Assembly: GCA_022264855.1 (NCBI GenBank)
Contig: JABYQU010000004.1
Coordinates: forward strand, 620,001 to 684,000
Direction: 5' to 3'
From: Lenzites betulinus
Taxonomy: Eukaryota > Basidiomycota > Agaricomycetes > Polyporales > Polyporaceae
Length of the DNA stretch: 64,000 nt
In this document: one piece after another, positions 23,100 through 34,092 of the stretch
Position numbering within the stretch: position 1 is the first letter of the stretch
Layout of the letters: each line of letters starts with the position of its first letter
Position numbers and translations under genes: made by a program
Notes under the pieces: generated by a model
Databases searched by the model: none
The model's input: only the letters and a program-made list of their open reading frames with translations
Told to the model about the DNA's origin: nothing

Positions 23100-23313
23100 C
23101 CGTACCGCACTCCCCCGCCGCGTCCTCCCGATCAGCCATCCGCCAACCGTCGCGCCGCACCATCCCATCTTCTCCCCAAAACGTCCGCCACAGGTGGCAT
23201 GCTGCGGCCTTCCGCACTGTATTACGATGCCCAGTCGTTCGCGGTACACACGTATGTGTGCCTTTGGCCCCGCCCTGTCCGACGCCGCCCCGCGCAAACG
23301 CCGGCCACAGCAG
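23100..23313 (+). repeat. ~210-bp dispersed direct repeat, copy A
   Basis: Begins CCGTACCGCACTC and shares long blocks with 24745-24945, such as CTTCTCCCCAAAACGTCC and GCACTGTATTACGA, in the same order and orientation. By-eye identity is around 80% with small indels. The two copies enclose about 1.4 kb of hairpin-rich DNA. Confidence 0.8.
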
Positions 23314-23835
23314 GCATGTTGCGTGTGGCACGAGCCCGGGAGGAACGAAGATCCTCTACCGCCTCGTTCATGAGGCTGCTTTGTGAGCCCAGTAGGCCCC
23401 AGTTGACTATGGATTCATTAAAATACACGCGTGGGCTTCATACCAATGCAAACACACATGCCGGGATATGTGACTTGCACGGCTACCCTGCATATGGACA
23501 TTTCTGAGTCGCCGAGGGCGGAAGTGTGGACTTCATATGTCAGAGCCTCCCTATATGTCAACAGAAAACAGCCATGGGTCTCATTGTACTTCCTCCCCCG
23601 TGCCTCCCACACAAACACTCACTTGTCACTATGGTGCATACTTCCCGGACTCCTGCACACAACGACCTTGCACTGCTGACAATGCCTGCACCGCGGGCAA
23701 ATCCCGGCAAGAAATGCCCCGGCCCCAAGAAGGGGCGAACACCTCTTGAACCCCCTGAGAATCTAAGAAGAGCAATGAAAGGGGGCAAGGCAACACTGAT
23801 GTTTCTGTCAGGCACCACCTCGCTGGCCTCAGACC

Positions 23836-23880
23836 AATGTGGACATGCAAGGCATGTCCCATCCCATAGTCCTATGGCCC
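23836..23880. repeat. Two adjacent short hairpins
   Basis: GGACATGCAAGGCATGTCC is a perfect 8-bp stem with a 3-base loop. CCATAGTCCTATGG, 13 bases further on, is a perfect 6-bp stem. They open the hairpin cluster. Confidence 0.7.
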
Positions 23881-24065
23881 ACCACATCCGCAGTCGGCGA
23901 CGTTGTGCCCGCACTCTCATCCCAGTCTCTTCCGGGAACGGAGCAGGTGCGCAATCCAATCCGACCTGCAGACAACGGAGCAGCGCAAGCCGCGAGGCTG
24001 CCCCGACGTGGCTGCGGGTGGACTGGGCCGTGCACCAGCACGGCTCACGGTGAAGTTGCCCACAC

Positions 24066-24153
24066 CAGCCCGCCTCCCGACCCCATCTTAGCGCCCCTTC
24101 ACCCCTGGCTTGGGGTGAGAGGGCGCAAGATGGGGTTGGGAGGCGGCAGGCTG
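24066..24153. repeat. Long inverted repeat / hairpin 1 (~40-bp arms)
   Basis: The left arm (24066-24105) and right arm (24112-24153) are near-perfect reverse complements around the 6-base loop TGGCTT. Only a few mismatches and small bulges are present. This is the strongest foldback in the window. It has no run of T after it and no ORF within it. Confidence 0.9.
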
Positions 24154-24198
24154 ATTGTGGGAAAAGTCAGTGTGAGCCATGCTGCCAGTGGTTCAAGA

Positions 24199-24252
24199 CA
24201 ACCTGGGAATCGACGTGTGAGCTTCAAGCTCGCGCGTCGATTCCCAGGTTGG
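24199..24252. repeat. Inverted repeat / hairpin 2 (~25-bp arms)
   Basis: The outer 17 bases, CAACCTGGGAATCGACG, have an exact inverted copy ending at 24251. The inner part (GTGAGCTT / AAGCTCGC) extends the stem with few mismatches to a loop of one or two bases. Confidence 0.9.
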
Positions 24253-24347
24253 ACCCCATCGGCATTACCAGGCATCCAGATCAGCGCAGATGGCTGGGGC
24301 TTGAGCTCCCTATGGCAGGGCCGCTGCAACGACGACGCATGCAGCTG

Positions 24348-24363
24348 ACGAAGTCATCTTCGT
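24348..24363. repeat. Short hairpin
   Basis: ACGAAGTCATCTTCGT: perfect 6-bp stem with a 4-base loop, between hairpins 2 and 3. Confidence 0.6.
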
Positions 24364-24433
24364 GGGGATAGATGAACTGCTCGTGAGGTATGCCCCAAAC
24401 ACAGATGCTCACCAGCGATGGGCCTTCTGGACC

Positions 24434-24487
24434 GTAGTAATATGACCATATCCATCCTGCCAGGAAGGGTATGGTACATATTACTAC
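24434..24487. repeat. Inverted repeat / hairpin 3 (~20-bp arms)
   Basis: GTAGTAATATG at 24434 and CATATTACTAC ending at 24487 are exact inverted copies. The stem continues inward (ACCATATCC / GGGTATGGT) to a loop of about 13 bases. Confidence 0.9.
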
Positions 24488-24744
24488 AATGCAGACGACA
24501 GGGTTTGGTACTGGTTCCCATGACTTTGTGTCTCATGTAGAGGATCCCCTGTTGAAGCAAATGGACATTAGTAGCGGCTTTCCTGAACGATGTCAAGCAT
24601 GATGTGCAAGTAGCAGCGAGCAGAGGGTGGGGGTAAGAGGACTCGAGGATATATATCTTTGATTCCGATCGATCAGTTTTTATCAGTTTTTGACTCGGAA
24701 GCTGTAGACAAGGTCATCACGATCTTATCAGATAATTCGCATTC

Positions 24745-24945
24745 CCGTACCGCACTCCCCGCCGCGTCGTCCCGATCAGCCAAATGCCATCCGTCGCGCT
24801 GCTTCTCCCCAAAACGTCCTCCACAGGCCGTATGCTGCAGCCTTCTGCACTGTATTACGACATCCAGTCGTGCGCGGTACGCCCGTACGTGCGCCTTCAG
24901 CCGCGCCCCGTCCGACGCCATCCCGCACAAACGCCGACCACAGCA
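24745..24945 (+). repeat. ~200-bp dispersed direct repeat, copy B
   Basis: Second copy of the repeat at 23100-23313, same orientation, roughly 80% identical by eye. It is followed closely by another hairpin (24993-25044). Confidence 0.8.
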
Positions 24946-24992
24946 ACGCGCCCGACGCCGTCGAAGCTCCCGAGGATCCTTCGCGGATGAAT

Positions 24993-25044
24993 ACGCGCAC
25001 TGCGCCCGCCCATGCTCAGAGCACGAGCGGGCGCAGTACGCGCA
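24993..25044. repeat. Inverted repeat / hairpin 4
   Basis: GCGCACTGCGCCCGC and GCGGGCGCAGTACGCGC form arms of about 15-17 bp with a 2-base bulge and an 18-base loop. It lies about 50 bp downstream of repeat copy B. Confidence 0.75.
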
Positions 25045-25606
25045 CTTCCGGAAGCCTCCCGCGCAGTTTCCGCGGGCCGGCGCGGGGTGACGACACGGGG
25101 ATCCGCCATTGGCAGGTGTTCTGCGTCCCTGAGTCCAATATGCGTTCGAGTTCGCGTTCGCATTCGAATCCGGGGGCGTCTGCGATCCCGACGACGCGGC
25201 GCAAATCACGCAGCCCTCGTGCTACAAACGGCCTCGAAGAGTTCAGATAGAAGCGCACGACAACGTACGCACGTACGTACGTGCGTGCCTGTGTGTCCCC
25301 TCCCCTCGCCGTCCCTGACCCGCGGTGGCAGAGCCTGAGACCAGAGGCTCCGGGAGGCGGCGCGGGCCGAGGGCGTCCTGGGAAGGACCCTGGAAGAACG
25401 CGGGCTGGGATGAATGTGATCTTTGCTCCACGCAGCGGTGCGGGGAAAATTGAAATCGCCTTCGACCGACGATGTCCGATGGGTCCCCGAAGCGGAGGCC
25501 TGAGGGCAGGGAGGGGGATGCGCTCGGGCTGCGCGGACGGAGGTGGGGTGGGACTTTGCACGGTCGGGCGTAGCATATAGGTAGGCGCTGTACGATGATT
25601 CGGGGG
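25045..25606. other. No gene recognised; ACGT-type simple repeat
   Basis: Contains an alternating (ACGT/ACGC)n tract near 25264-25288. No supported gene. Confidence 0.5.
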
Positions 25607-25912
25607 TCACTTCTGGAGGGTATTAAGGCGCGATAGGGCGAGCTGGACGGCCCGCTGGAGGTCGATATCCCGTACGGGAGTTCGATGGAGCGTGCGTGTC
25701 TCAGGTGAATTTACAGGGTACGGAAAACCTTGTGGGGCGAGTATGAAAAGCGCCGACATTCGAGGGTCGCGAATGAAGATGTATCGCAGAGCATTGAATT
25801 GACGCCATGTAATGGGGTGACAGGCTAAGGGAGCAAGTAAGTACCTTGAGTTGGTGATGAATCGTCCGAGTCGTCTAGCACTAGCACGTACACCACGTTT
25901 GCTCATTGGCAT
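25607..25912 (-). CDS. Possible small protein, unrecognised
   Basis: An ATG-started frame of 101 codons on the minus strand, in a locally less GC-rich stretch. The N-terminus is basic (MPMSKRGVRASARRLGRF) and the C-terminal third has a regular amphipathic look (TPVRDIDLQRAVQLALSRL). A GT near the 20th codon could be a splice donor, so the true product may differ. No family recognised. It could be a chance frame. Confidence 0.3.
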   Translation of the reverse strand: MPMSKRGVRASARRLGRFITNSRYLLAPLACHPITWRQFNALRYIFIRDPRMSALFILAPQGFPYPVNSPETRTLHRTPVRDIDLQRAVQLALSRLNTLQK

Positions 25913-28250
25913 GATCTATAGCAAAGGGTTGTCAGGGCTCGTTTATCTTGGCGAGTGCGACCAAGGGGGAGGAAATTCCGAGGCCCAGTATCAGTGGCCA
26001 CCTCGACGAATTTGAACGAGTCTCGAGATGGGTAGCGCCAGCTTCAAATCGCGGCAGCCGTCCCGAGGCGTAGCGCGAATATGTGACGTGTGACATCTCC
26101 ACATGGAAACCACATGGACGTCGCTACTGCTCCCGCGCCAAAATAACCTGCGAACTTAACTCGAGTACTCTAGCAGTCCGCAGCGGGCGTTTCGTAGCGT
26201 TCTATACAACCTGACTCCTGCACCTCTACTTTACCTCCACACCGCTCTCAACTACGTTTGAGTCACCGTCAACCACCCTCGCCGCAAATCAGGATGTCCA
26301 CCTGGAAACAGCCCGGCAACTTGCCAACTTACGGCACCGTACCTGGCTGGCGCGGTAATCGATCCCCAGGAACCGCGCTTGCCATCCTGAGAATCGGACG
26401 CGCGCGCATCCGGCCTGGACCAGGATCGCGCAACAACAACTGCACATCTGCGGCCACACCTGAATTCGAATTTGACCCCGAACCCAAACCCGAGCCTGCA
26501 CAAACCCAACCCAACCCAACCCCGCCGCGGGCGAGATGAGATGCATCGATCGGCCGGCCCTGCCACTGAGGCAGGGAGAGGCGGACGATCCCATCGGCGA
26601 AGCGTCGCGCGCGAGTCCGCGATGGTTGTGGGGACGCCGCACTGCGGCGCAACAGCCCACAACCGTACGTGTTGCGGGTGACCGGTGACGGCACAGGGGC
26701 TGCCCCGTCGCATCCCCGCCGGGATCTCCCATCGCCCATGGAGGCTGGAAGCTGGAAGCTGGACGGACGTGGTTCGTGTCCACACAAGCAGGGCGTGGAC
26801 GTCCGGACACGAGAGTGCCGGTCTTCGGAGGACAGTAGGGGACGGTGGTGGGTGGTGCACCCCGAACGTGTACGATCCCATAGAGGCGGCGCGGCTGCCT
26901 GTCCCTCCTCTTCGCATACGTAACGACACGCGCGCGCGAGCTTCCTATCGATCCTCAATCCATTGCATCGCGAACGCCGGACCCCATCGTGCGTTTGGGG
27001 TTGGTTTGGAGTGCTTCCAAGTTCCCCGCGCGGTCTTGGGCCTGCGCATCCCGTAGCGGGTCGCCGCACAATCAATGTCCGCAATCTCAATCATCAATCG
27101 AGCTCAGAACCTCCCTTACTTATCGCGGCGCGCGCGCGGCCACGCACTCCACCACAACATGGTCTCCCGCGGCCCAGGCCCGGCAACCGACGCGCCCCTC
27201 CTGGATTAAAGATTTAATCATGCAGCCTATCGCCCGCGCGCCGCCGCACCCCACTCGCGTCCCCCATGGCCAATCGCTGCTGGTGTGTGTCAGCGCGCGA
27301 GCTCCGGGGGCGCTGTGCGCGCTATAGCCTATCGGGACGTCAGCGCGCACGAGGCCTGCTAGAAGCCCGCGTCGGCCCTCGGGGTGCTCGGACTCGGAGA
27401 GCTGGCATTGGCAAGACCGTAGACGTACGAGCGCGATGCAATGCAGATGATGGAGTCGATGCTGACGCGGACGGCTGTGCGTGTAAGCTCAGGCTGCGTC
27501 CTCCGGCGTTCGGACGGGCATTCAATCGGCGGCGGGTATGTACGTACGGTGCACAAGGCGCGAGGCTGCTCAGAACGCTTGCGCGATCCATGTGGCCGAC
27601 CCTCTTCTTCGTAAACGATGAATGAACGCATGACGCACGGCGGACGGCAGACGGGCGAATTGGAGGACCCAAGCGTCAAACCTGTATTTGCCAAGACGGA
27701 AAAAGACGAGACAAGACGAGAGCAAGCGACGAGAAAACGATGACACAGAGAAAAAAAAAGTAGACAGACAGACAAACACGTACGTACGTAAGTAGCAAGC
27801 GGGACGATAGCGTAGTACAGTAAGTAGCACACACGCGTTCAGACACGTCGTTGGAAATGCGCAGACGGAGGAGACATTGCACGAGTCGCGGAGGGCGGAG
27901 GAGTAACTGGGTAACTTGTAAGCTAGGCGGGTGTAACGATATAGTGCGGCCAGAGGCGATCCGGCACGGATTACGCGTTGCGGGCAGAGCGGGCGCATGA
28001 ACCAGGTTCCAGTTCCAAACACAGCAGCAGCGGCAGCGGACCGACAGCACAGCACGACGGCGGCGGCGATGATGTCACGCAGCCACGGAGGCACGCACGC
28101 ACAACGCGAAGCCCGCGCACCCGTGACGCTCTATTTGCGACGCGCACGCATCCGCGGTGTCGGTGTCGGTGTCGGTGTCCCGCGTCGCCTCGCCGCAGGG
28201 GTAGCGGCGCGTGCGCGTCCTCGCGGGCTGCGAACGCCTGCGTGCGCCGA
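25913..28250. other. Long intergenic region without a supported gene
   Basis: Overlapping GC-driven frames on both strands with no recognisable motif. Local features are a short (AACCC)n-like run near 26506-26522, an (ACGT)n tract near 27778-27790 and purine-rich stretches near 27700-27770. The right end would hold the 3' UTR of the Zn2Cys6 gene. Confidence 0.5.
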
Positions 28251-31200
28251 CTATAGCCCGGCGTCGCCTGGAGGGAAGAACCGGTTCTGCGGCTGGTCCT
28301 GCGGGGACGTCGGGCTCGCCGCTGCCGCGGCTGCGGCCATCGCGACGTCCGCGGCGCCCATGCGCCCCTGGTACGGCGTGAAGCGCGAGAAGAAGTTCTC
28401 CCACTGGCCTGTGAGCACACGCGTGCGGGGCATAACGGTCAGCACACTCCTACACAACCAAAGTGCAAAGGCGAGGGCGGAGCGGGAGATGGCGGAGCGG
28501 GTGGAGGTGGAGGTGGAGGAAGAAAAAAGACCACAAAAGAAAAGAAAAGGAAGACGCACCCCAGTCGAACATGGACGGCGGGATGCCCTCGAGGAAGCCC
28601 GCGTCCGCCATCGCCTGCTGCTCGAGCACGTTCACGCTCCCGCCCTGCGGGTGGTCGAGCACGTTCATGACCTGCACGTTCTCCGGCATGCCCATCTGCC
28701 CGTCCAGCGCCGGGTTCATGTTCGGGAACGCGTCCGGCCCCAGCGGCGTGAAGTGCACCATCGCGCTCCCGCCGGGCGACTGCATCTGCATCTGCGCTTG
28801 TACTTGCTGCTGTTGCTGATGTTGCTGCTGTTGTTGCTGTTGCGCCTGTTGCTGGGCGAACTGCTGCTGCTGCTGGTGCAGGCGCGCCACCCCCGCGCGG
28901 TCTAGCATCATGGGCATCGCGCCGGGCGCAGCGCCAGACGCGAGCGACCACGCGACCGCGTCGAACGGCGCAGAGTCGCCCGGCGCAGAAGACCGCGACG
29001 GCAGCGACGACGACGACGACGACGGGCCGGCGGGGGCGGAGAGGGAGGGGAGGGACGAACGCAGAGAGTCATTCTTCGAGCCCACTGTACGCGACACCGC
29101 AGCGGGCGTCTCACCTTCGTCCCCGCCTGTCCTGCTTCCCCCTCCTGTTCCCCCTCCCGACCCCCCAGCACCACCGGATGCGCCGTCCCCACCGGCGGCG
29201 GCGGCGCCGCTCGCCTCGGGCGTGATGATCGTGCCCTCGGGCATGTTGTCCAGCCGGTCCTTCTCCATCGGCGCGCGCACGACGAACACGCCGCCGCCGG
29301 GGCGCGTCGCGTCCTTCTGGAACTTGAGCGCGACGGGCGGCGGCATGCCCTTCACGCCGCCGGTCGGGTTCAGCGCGGGCGCCTCGTTGCCCGGCGCGAG
29401 CGGCGCCTGCGTCGCCTCGTACAGCAGCGCGATGATCTCCGCGGTCTGTGGGGGGAGAAGGGGGGCGCGCGTCAGCGTGCGCGGGCAGGCGGGGCGGGGA
29501 CGGGTGGCGACCGGCCTTTCGTCGTGCGGACATGTGGTCCGGCGAGAGCGACGCCTCCCACTTGCGCACGCAGTCCCGCAGCTTCTTCAGCTTCCGCTGC
29601 GCGTCCGGGTCCTGGCGGCGCGCGTACGTGTGGTACTGCGCGGCGGGCGGACGGGTTGTTAGCATACATGAGAGGGCGCGGCCGCAGCGGCGGGTTTTGT
29701 GCGGGGCGCACCTGGATGAGCGCACACGACGTCGCGCAGTACGCGACGAGCAGCCACACGTCGTACATCGTCTCGTGCGCGTCCAGCCAGTCGATCGCGT
29801 CCCCGGACATCTTCACCAGCGCGGTCCATTTCTCGACCGTGAGCGAGAACTTGAGGTGCGCGGGGCACGCGTACGATATGCGCATGAACACCCGCCAGAA
29901 AATCATGTTCACGCAGGTGTAGAACAGAAACAGCACGCCTAGACCGTGCCGGGTCAGCGTCAGTCCGCCCGTCGCCTCCCGCGCCGCCTTCGGCACACCT
30001 CGGCCGCGCGCAGCGGCAGCATTCCCGCGCACGGCGCAGGGCGTCCCGCGGCGGGCGCGACGCGCTGCAATTGGAGGGAAAATGACAGAGGACGCACCGG
30101 CAGAGCGGGGGGTGTCTGGCCCATGGAACTGCAGGTCCGCAGGGAGGTTCGCCTTCCAGGCCTCGATGTCCGAGAGGAGCGTGTACAGCTCCTCGTCGTT
30201 GGTCATGTTCAAGCCGGCCGGTCTGCCGGCCGAACGGAAACATCGTCAGCCGCGAAACTAGAACGGCAGGCGGCAGGGCGGCCGCAGGCCCTCCAAGCCG
30301 AAAGCGGGACGGGGCTCACGTATATATGGCTTTCTGGACGCGGCCGAGGATGACGCTCAGACGGACGAGCTCGTCCAAGTACAGGTCGTGCGGGTCCCCC
30401 GACGAAGGTAAGCGGGCGTCGCAGTCTCTGATGTCGATCATGTACGGATGCCCAAAGGTGAGGCTTATCCTGAGCACAAGGTATGTGTGAGCATCTCGGA
30501 CGGTCTCTGCTCCGCTCCGTGCCGCGGCACATCATGCAGCTCGGGGAAAATACGCACCACCTGTCGCTGATCACGCAGACGCCCCACAGCCGTCTGCGAA
30601 GCTCAATGTGCTGTTTGACAGACTCGGCGCGGTGCAAGCCCAAGTCTTGCGCCTACGGATACAGTGCATTCGGAGCGACAAATGAGCAAGACGGCCGTAA
30701 CGACAGGAACTAGATAGCCCACCATGCGGATCGCACACCCGAGACGCACCCACAGCGCCGACAGCGCGTGGGGCACGTACTGGGAGTGGCAGTCGCCCAC
30801 CATCGCCAGGATGAGCAGGGACTGCATGTTCACGATCGACGCCGTCGACAGCACGTCTTCGGCCTTTATCAGGCTGTTGACGGTGTAGCGGATGGACTCG
30901 AACACCTGCTGCGGGACCTCCCGCCGCGTCGCCGCGACCAGACAAATGGAGTACAGCAGTATTGGAGGCGGCGGGTTGCTCTCGATGAACTCCTGGCGGG
31001 TCACGACGGGCAACATCGGCGCGACATCCGTAAAGTACGCGTTCACGAGCTGCTCGACAATGTCGCGCTCTATACGCAGGTCGATCGGCTTCGGGAGCGC
31101 CAGCTGCAGCTCCCCCTGTTCAGGTTCGTGCACGCGGATGATACCCGTACCGGGGCCGTCCGAGCTCACGTCCCACGAGTGGTGGTATCGTAGGTCGTAC

Positions 31201-32580
31201 GCCTCATAGGTTCGCGAGGAGACCAGCGCCTGCGAATGCAACAGGTGCGCAGCGGAAGTTGGGCCTGGACTTTGTTCAGCGGGTGTCGGGGCTAAACAGC
31301 AAGAAGAAAAAATCAGCTCACCGTAAACCTTGATGTCATTCCCCTTGGCGTGCTCAGCCTGGGGCGAGGACGTACTCCGCTCTGCCGCCTCCTTCTCCTT
31401 CTCAGCGGCGGCGGCGGCGGCCGCTGCTGCTTCCTCCTCCATCTTCTTCTTCTTGAAGCGAGTTTCGGTGATGGGGAGGAAGAAGGTGCACTCGAAGGAG
31501 TACTGTTTACAGTGCTGGCATACCGGTGGATCAGCGTCCGCCAGGATGTCGCATCTATGAAGATTATACCCGAGTCAGCCGGACCGGGCGTCCAAGGGTC
31601 GGAGACGATGGGAGAGAATAGGGGGAGATGCGCGAGAACATGAATAGGGCGCGTGGCGGGCGACGGCGTGAAGAGGGACACGGACCTTATTTTCCTGGAG
31701 CGACAGCTGTCGCACGCACGCTGCGTCTTCGTCCGTTTCTTGCTGTCGACAAGGGAGGCGGCGGAGCTGGACCCGACGCGTTGGATGTCCGCGCCAGAAT
31801 CTGCACCGTCTTCGTCAGACGTCCTGCCGTTGACACTGTCTAGGGTATACTTCCTTTTACGTTTACCTGTGGAAGACTGCGGTGGGGGCGACCCCGCGGT
31901 CTGCTGGCTGGCGGACTCCGGATGGGCACTCTGCGGCGGCGCGTACATCATCATGCCCGAGACCGGGTACTGGGGGTAGTGGGGGTACGCGTGGTGGGCG
32001 TACGCCTGGGGGTGCACCGGGCCATACTGGTATTGCGCCGCGGCGGTATGGGAGGGCATCGCTGGGTTCACGTTAGCACTCTGGCCGTTCACGGGAGAGC
32101 CCGAGGCCTGGGGCTGGTGGAAAGGGGAGGGGGAGGAGGGGTATGGACTACCGTTGAGCGGGTACTGGGGGTTCATGGCGGGGTAGACGGGGGCAGCGGG
32201 GCCGGTTGGGCCAGGGTACGGCTGGAGGTGGGCAGTGAAGCGGGCAGAGGGAGGGGGCGGCTGATCGCGTATGTTGGAGATGCGAGACGCTGCGAGGCAA
32301 TGGAAGGCATGGAGGGTCGGTGGCTGAGGGCGTCTGATTAGAAATGGGGGTGCTCACCGAGGGAGTCGGGGGGCGGGGGCGGGGAGTGGGGAGCACGGTC
32401 GCGGGCGTCGGTGGAGGGCTCAGGGAGGGGGCGGGGGTCGTTGGCGGAGGGCTTTGAGCTGGGCTTGGGCTTCCTCTGCTTCCGGGACGGAGGGTCGTTG
32501 TTCGGAGCGGATGCGGCCTTGCGGGAGGAGGATGTGGGAACAGAGGCCGAGGAGGACGGGACGCTTGGGTTTGAATCCAT
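28251..32580 (-). CDS. Zn(II)2Cys6 transcription factor with fungal-specific TF domain
   Basis: Eleven exons on the minus strand (32580-32358, 32289-31686, 31554-31322, 31264-30723, 30652-30558, 30469-30320, 30222-30098, 29938-29712, 29635-29516, 29445-28560, 28408-28251) give about 1120 aa in one frame. A disordered N-terminus precedes the DNA-binding cluster: RACDSCRSRKIRCD (residues ~265-280), then CQHCKQYSFECTF. The six zinc-binding cysteines are all present, split by an intron. A basic KKKK run follows. From about 355 to 760 lies the fungal_trans regulatory domain (for example ILLYSICLVAATRREVP, GLHRAESVKQ, HPYMID). The tail has a polyglutamine tract near 28800-28880 and ends near QWENFFSRFTPYQG. 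It should act as a nuclear sequence-specific activator or repressor; the target is unknown. The intron between exons 9 and 10 has a GC donor. Confidence 0.9.
28800..28882 (-). repeat. CAG/CAA triplet tract encoding polyglutamine
   Basis: Mixed CAG/CAA codons (seen as CTG/TTG on the plus strand) inside the last large exon of the Zn2Cys6 gene. They encode several glutamine runs separated by single His, Phe, Ala or Val residues. Confidence 0.9.
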
Positions 32581-34092
32581 TCTTGTTCTGCTGTTTGTGG
32601 CTGATTGGGTTGTAGATTACTCAACAAACATAACACGCTGCCGCTCAGACTCCCGAGGCTCGCAGCTGGGACGGCGGCTCGGGTGGGGGGCCCGGGGCAC
32701 GCGGCGCGGGTCTCGTCGGCGGCTGCGGCGAGCTCGCAGTGCGGGGCGGGGCGCGGGCACGACGGGGACGGTGAGGGCGCGGCGTCGGGGGAGGAGGACG
32801 AGGGGGAGGGCACTCGCCGTCGTGGACTCGCTGCCCGCGCTCGCTGCTCGACGCGTCGGCCGAGATGCCGCGTTGAGACTCCGCCCGCCCCCACAGACTC
32901 CGCGTCACCCTTGGCAGCGCCATCAGCCCATGCGAGATCGGGCCGATAGATGTCATCATGCTCGGGCTCAGGCGCCTGGCCAGCCTTGATCTATAAATGC
33001 TAACACCCTGCATACTCCGAATGCCCCGCCCGTCCCCCGCCGTGCCCCCCGCAAACCCGCGGACTCGCGCCGTGCACGCTCCCAGCAGCGGGCCCGGGGG
33101 TCTGTGCGCGGCCAGGGCGTGCAGGGCGTGCGGTGGGAGGCGGAGGCGGGAGGGCGCCGGGATCTGCAGTCAATTGTAGCGCAGGAACCGCGATCAGTCG
33201 TTGCGTCACCTCCGCGTGGGCTGGCGGGCGCCTGGGGCGTGCCTTGCGCACCCTGAGGCCCGCGCTGCCTCCCGCCCTGCTTCCGTAAACGGCCAAGCGT
33301 CGTCGCCCGCCCCGCGCGCCGTCCACCCGATCGCCTACAGTGATACACACCGTCCTCATCATATCCCGCGTGTGCCCACTGCGACACGCTGCGACTCACA
33401 CCGGCGCACACTCGCAACTCGCTCGCGCGGGCTCCGTGCCCCGCCGGCAGCCACCCGCTGTCGCACAAACGCTCTTCGAGCAGTTTACATACTTGGTACA
33501 TCACCGATCCTTCTCGCGAGCCGCGCGCGGACACGGGGTCCGTCTCCGTCGACGTAGCGGCAGTACCCCAGATCTTGCCACAGCCCACCCTCGTTCTCCG
33601 ATCGCACAGGCGCCCGCCGTGCCTGGCTCGCCTGGCGTAATCCCATCACCCGCCACACTTTAAACACCTCCCTCGCCCGCGGCCGTCGTGCCACAATATT
33701 GCGCGCTGCGTTACAATACGCCGGTCTACCGCCGCCCATCGGCCTCCTCGTCCTTCGCCTGCACACGCGCGACCGCAAGATGACCAGCCCACCCACCGCC
33801 TAACAAACAGCACCCTCGAAACATGAATCATCGCCCAGCGTGCCGCGGCCGGGCCCACGCACGAATGTTCACGAATAATTTACGCTCCGGTAGAACCCCC
33901 GCCCCAGCGTCCGACATGCGAGCGCGGCGCGAGCCAACAGCGTACGAACACCCCAGAACAGAACAAGAAAGCCGGTACAACGAAAGGCCAGATCCGTCCG
34001 CGGTCCCGCTAATGAGCGGCCCTCCGCACCCGCCGGGTGCTGTCCACCACCAACCACCGGCGACCACCACCGTCCCGCGCCTGCCCTCGAGC
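32581..34092. other. Intergenic region upstream of the Zn2Cys6 gene
   Basis: About 1.5 kb between the transcription-factor start and the stop codon of the palmitoyltransferase. A 206-codon minus-strand frame at 32968-33588 has low-information, Gly/Arg-rich composition and is not supported. Likely a long promoter or 5' leader. Confidence 0.5.

Noticed and set aside
26506..26522. (AACCC)n run considered as an interstitial telomere repeat
   Set aside because: Only three or four units and not the usual fungal TTAGGG form; chance or local slippage is enough.
26252..26929. 225-codon minus-strand frame in the gene-free region
   Set aside because: Overlaps two other frames of similar length and shows no motif or plausible codon pattern.
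28820..28880. CTG/TTG repeat considered as a free microsatellite
   Set aside because: It is in frame within an exon and encodes the polyglutamine tract of the transcription factor.
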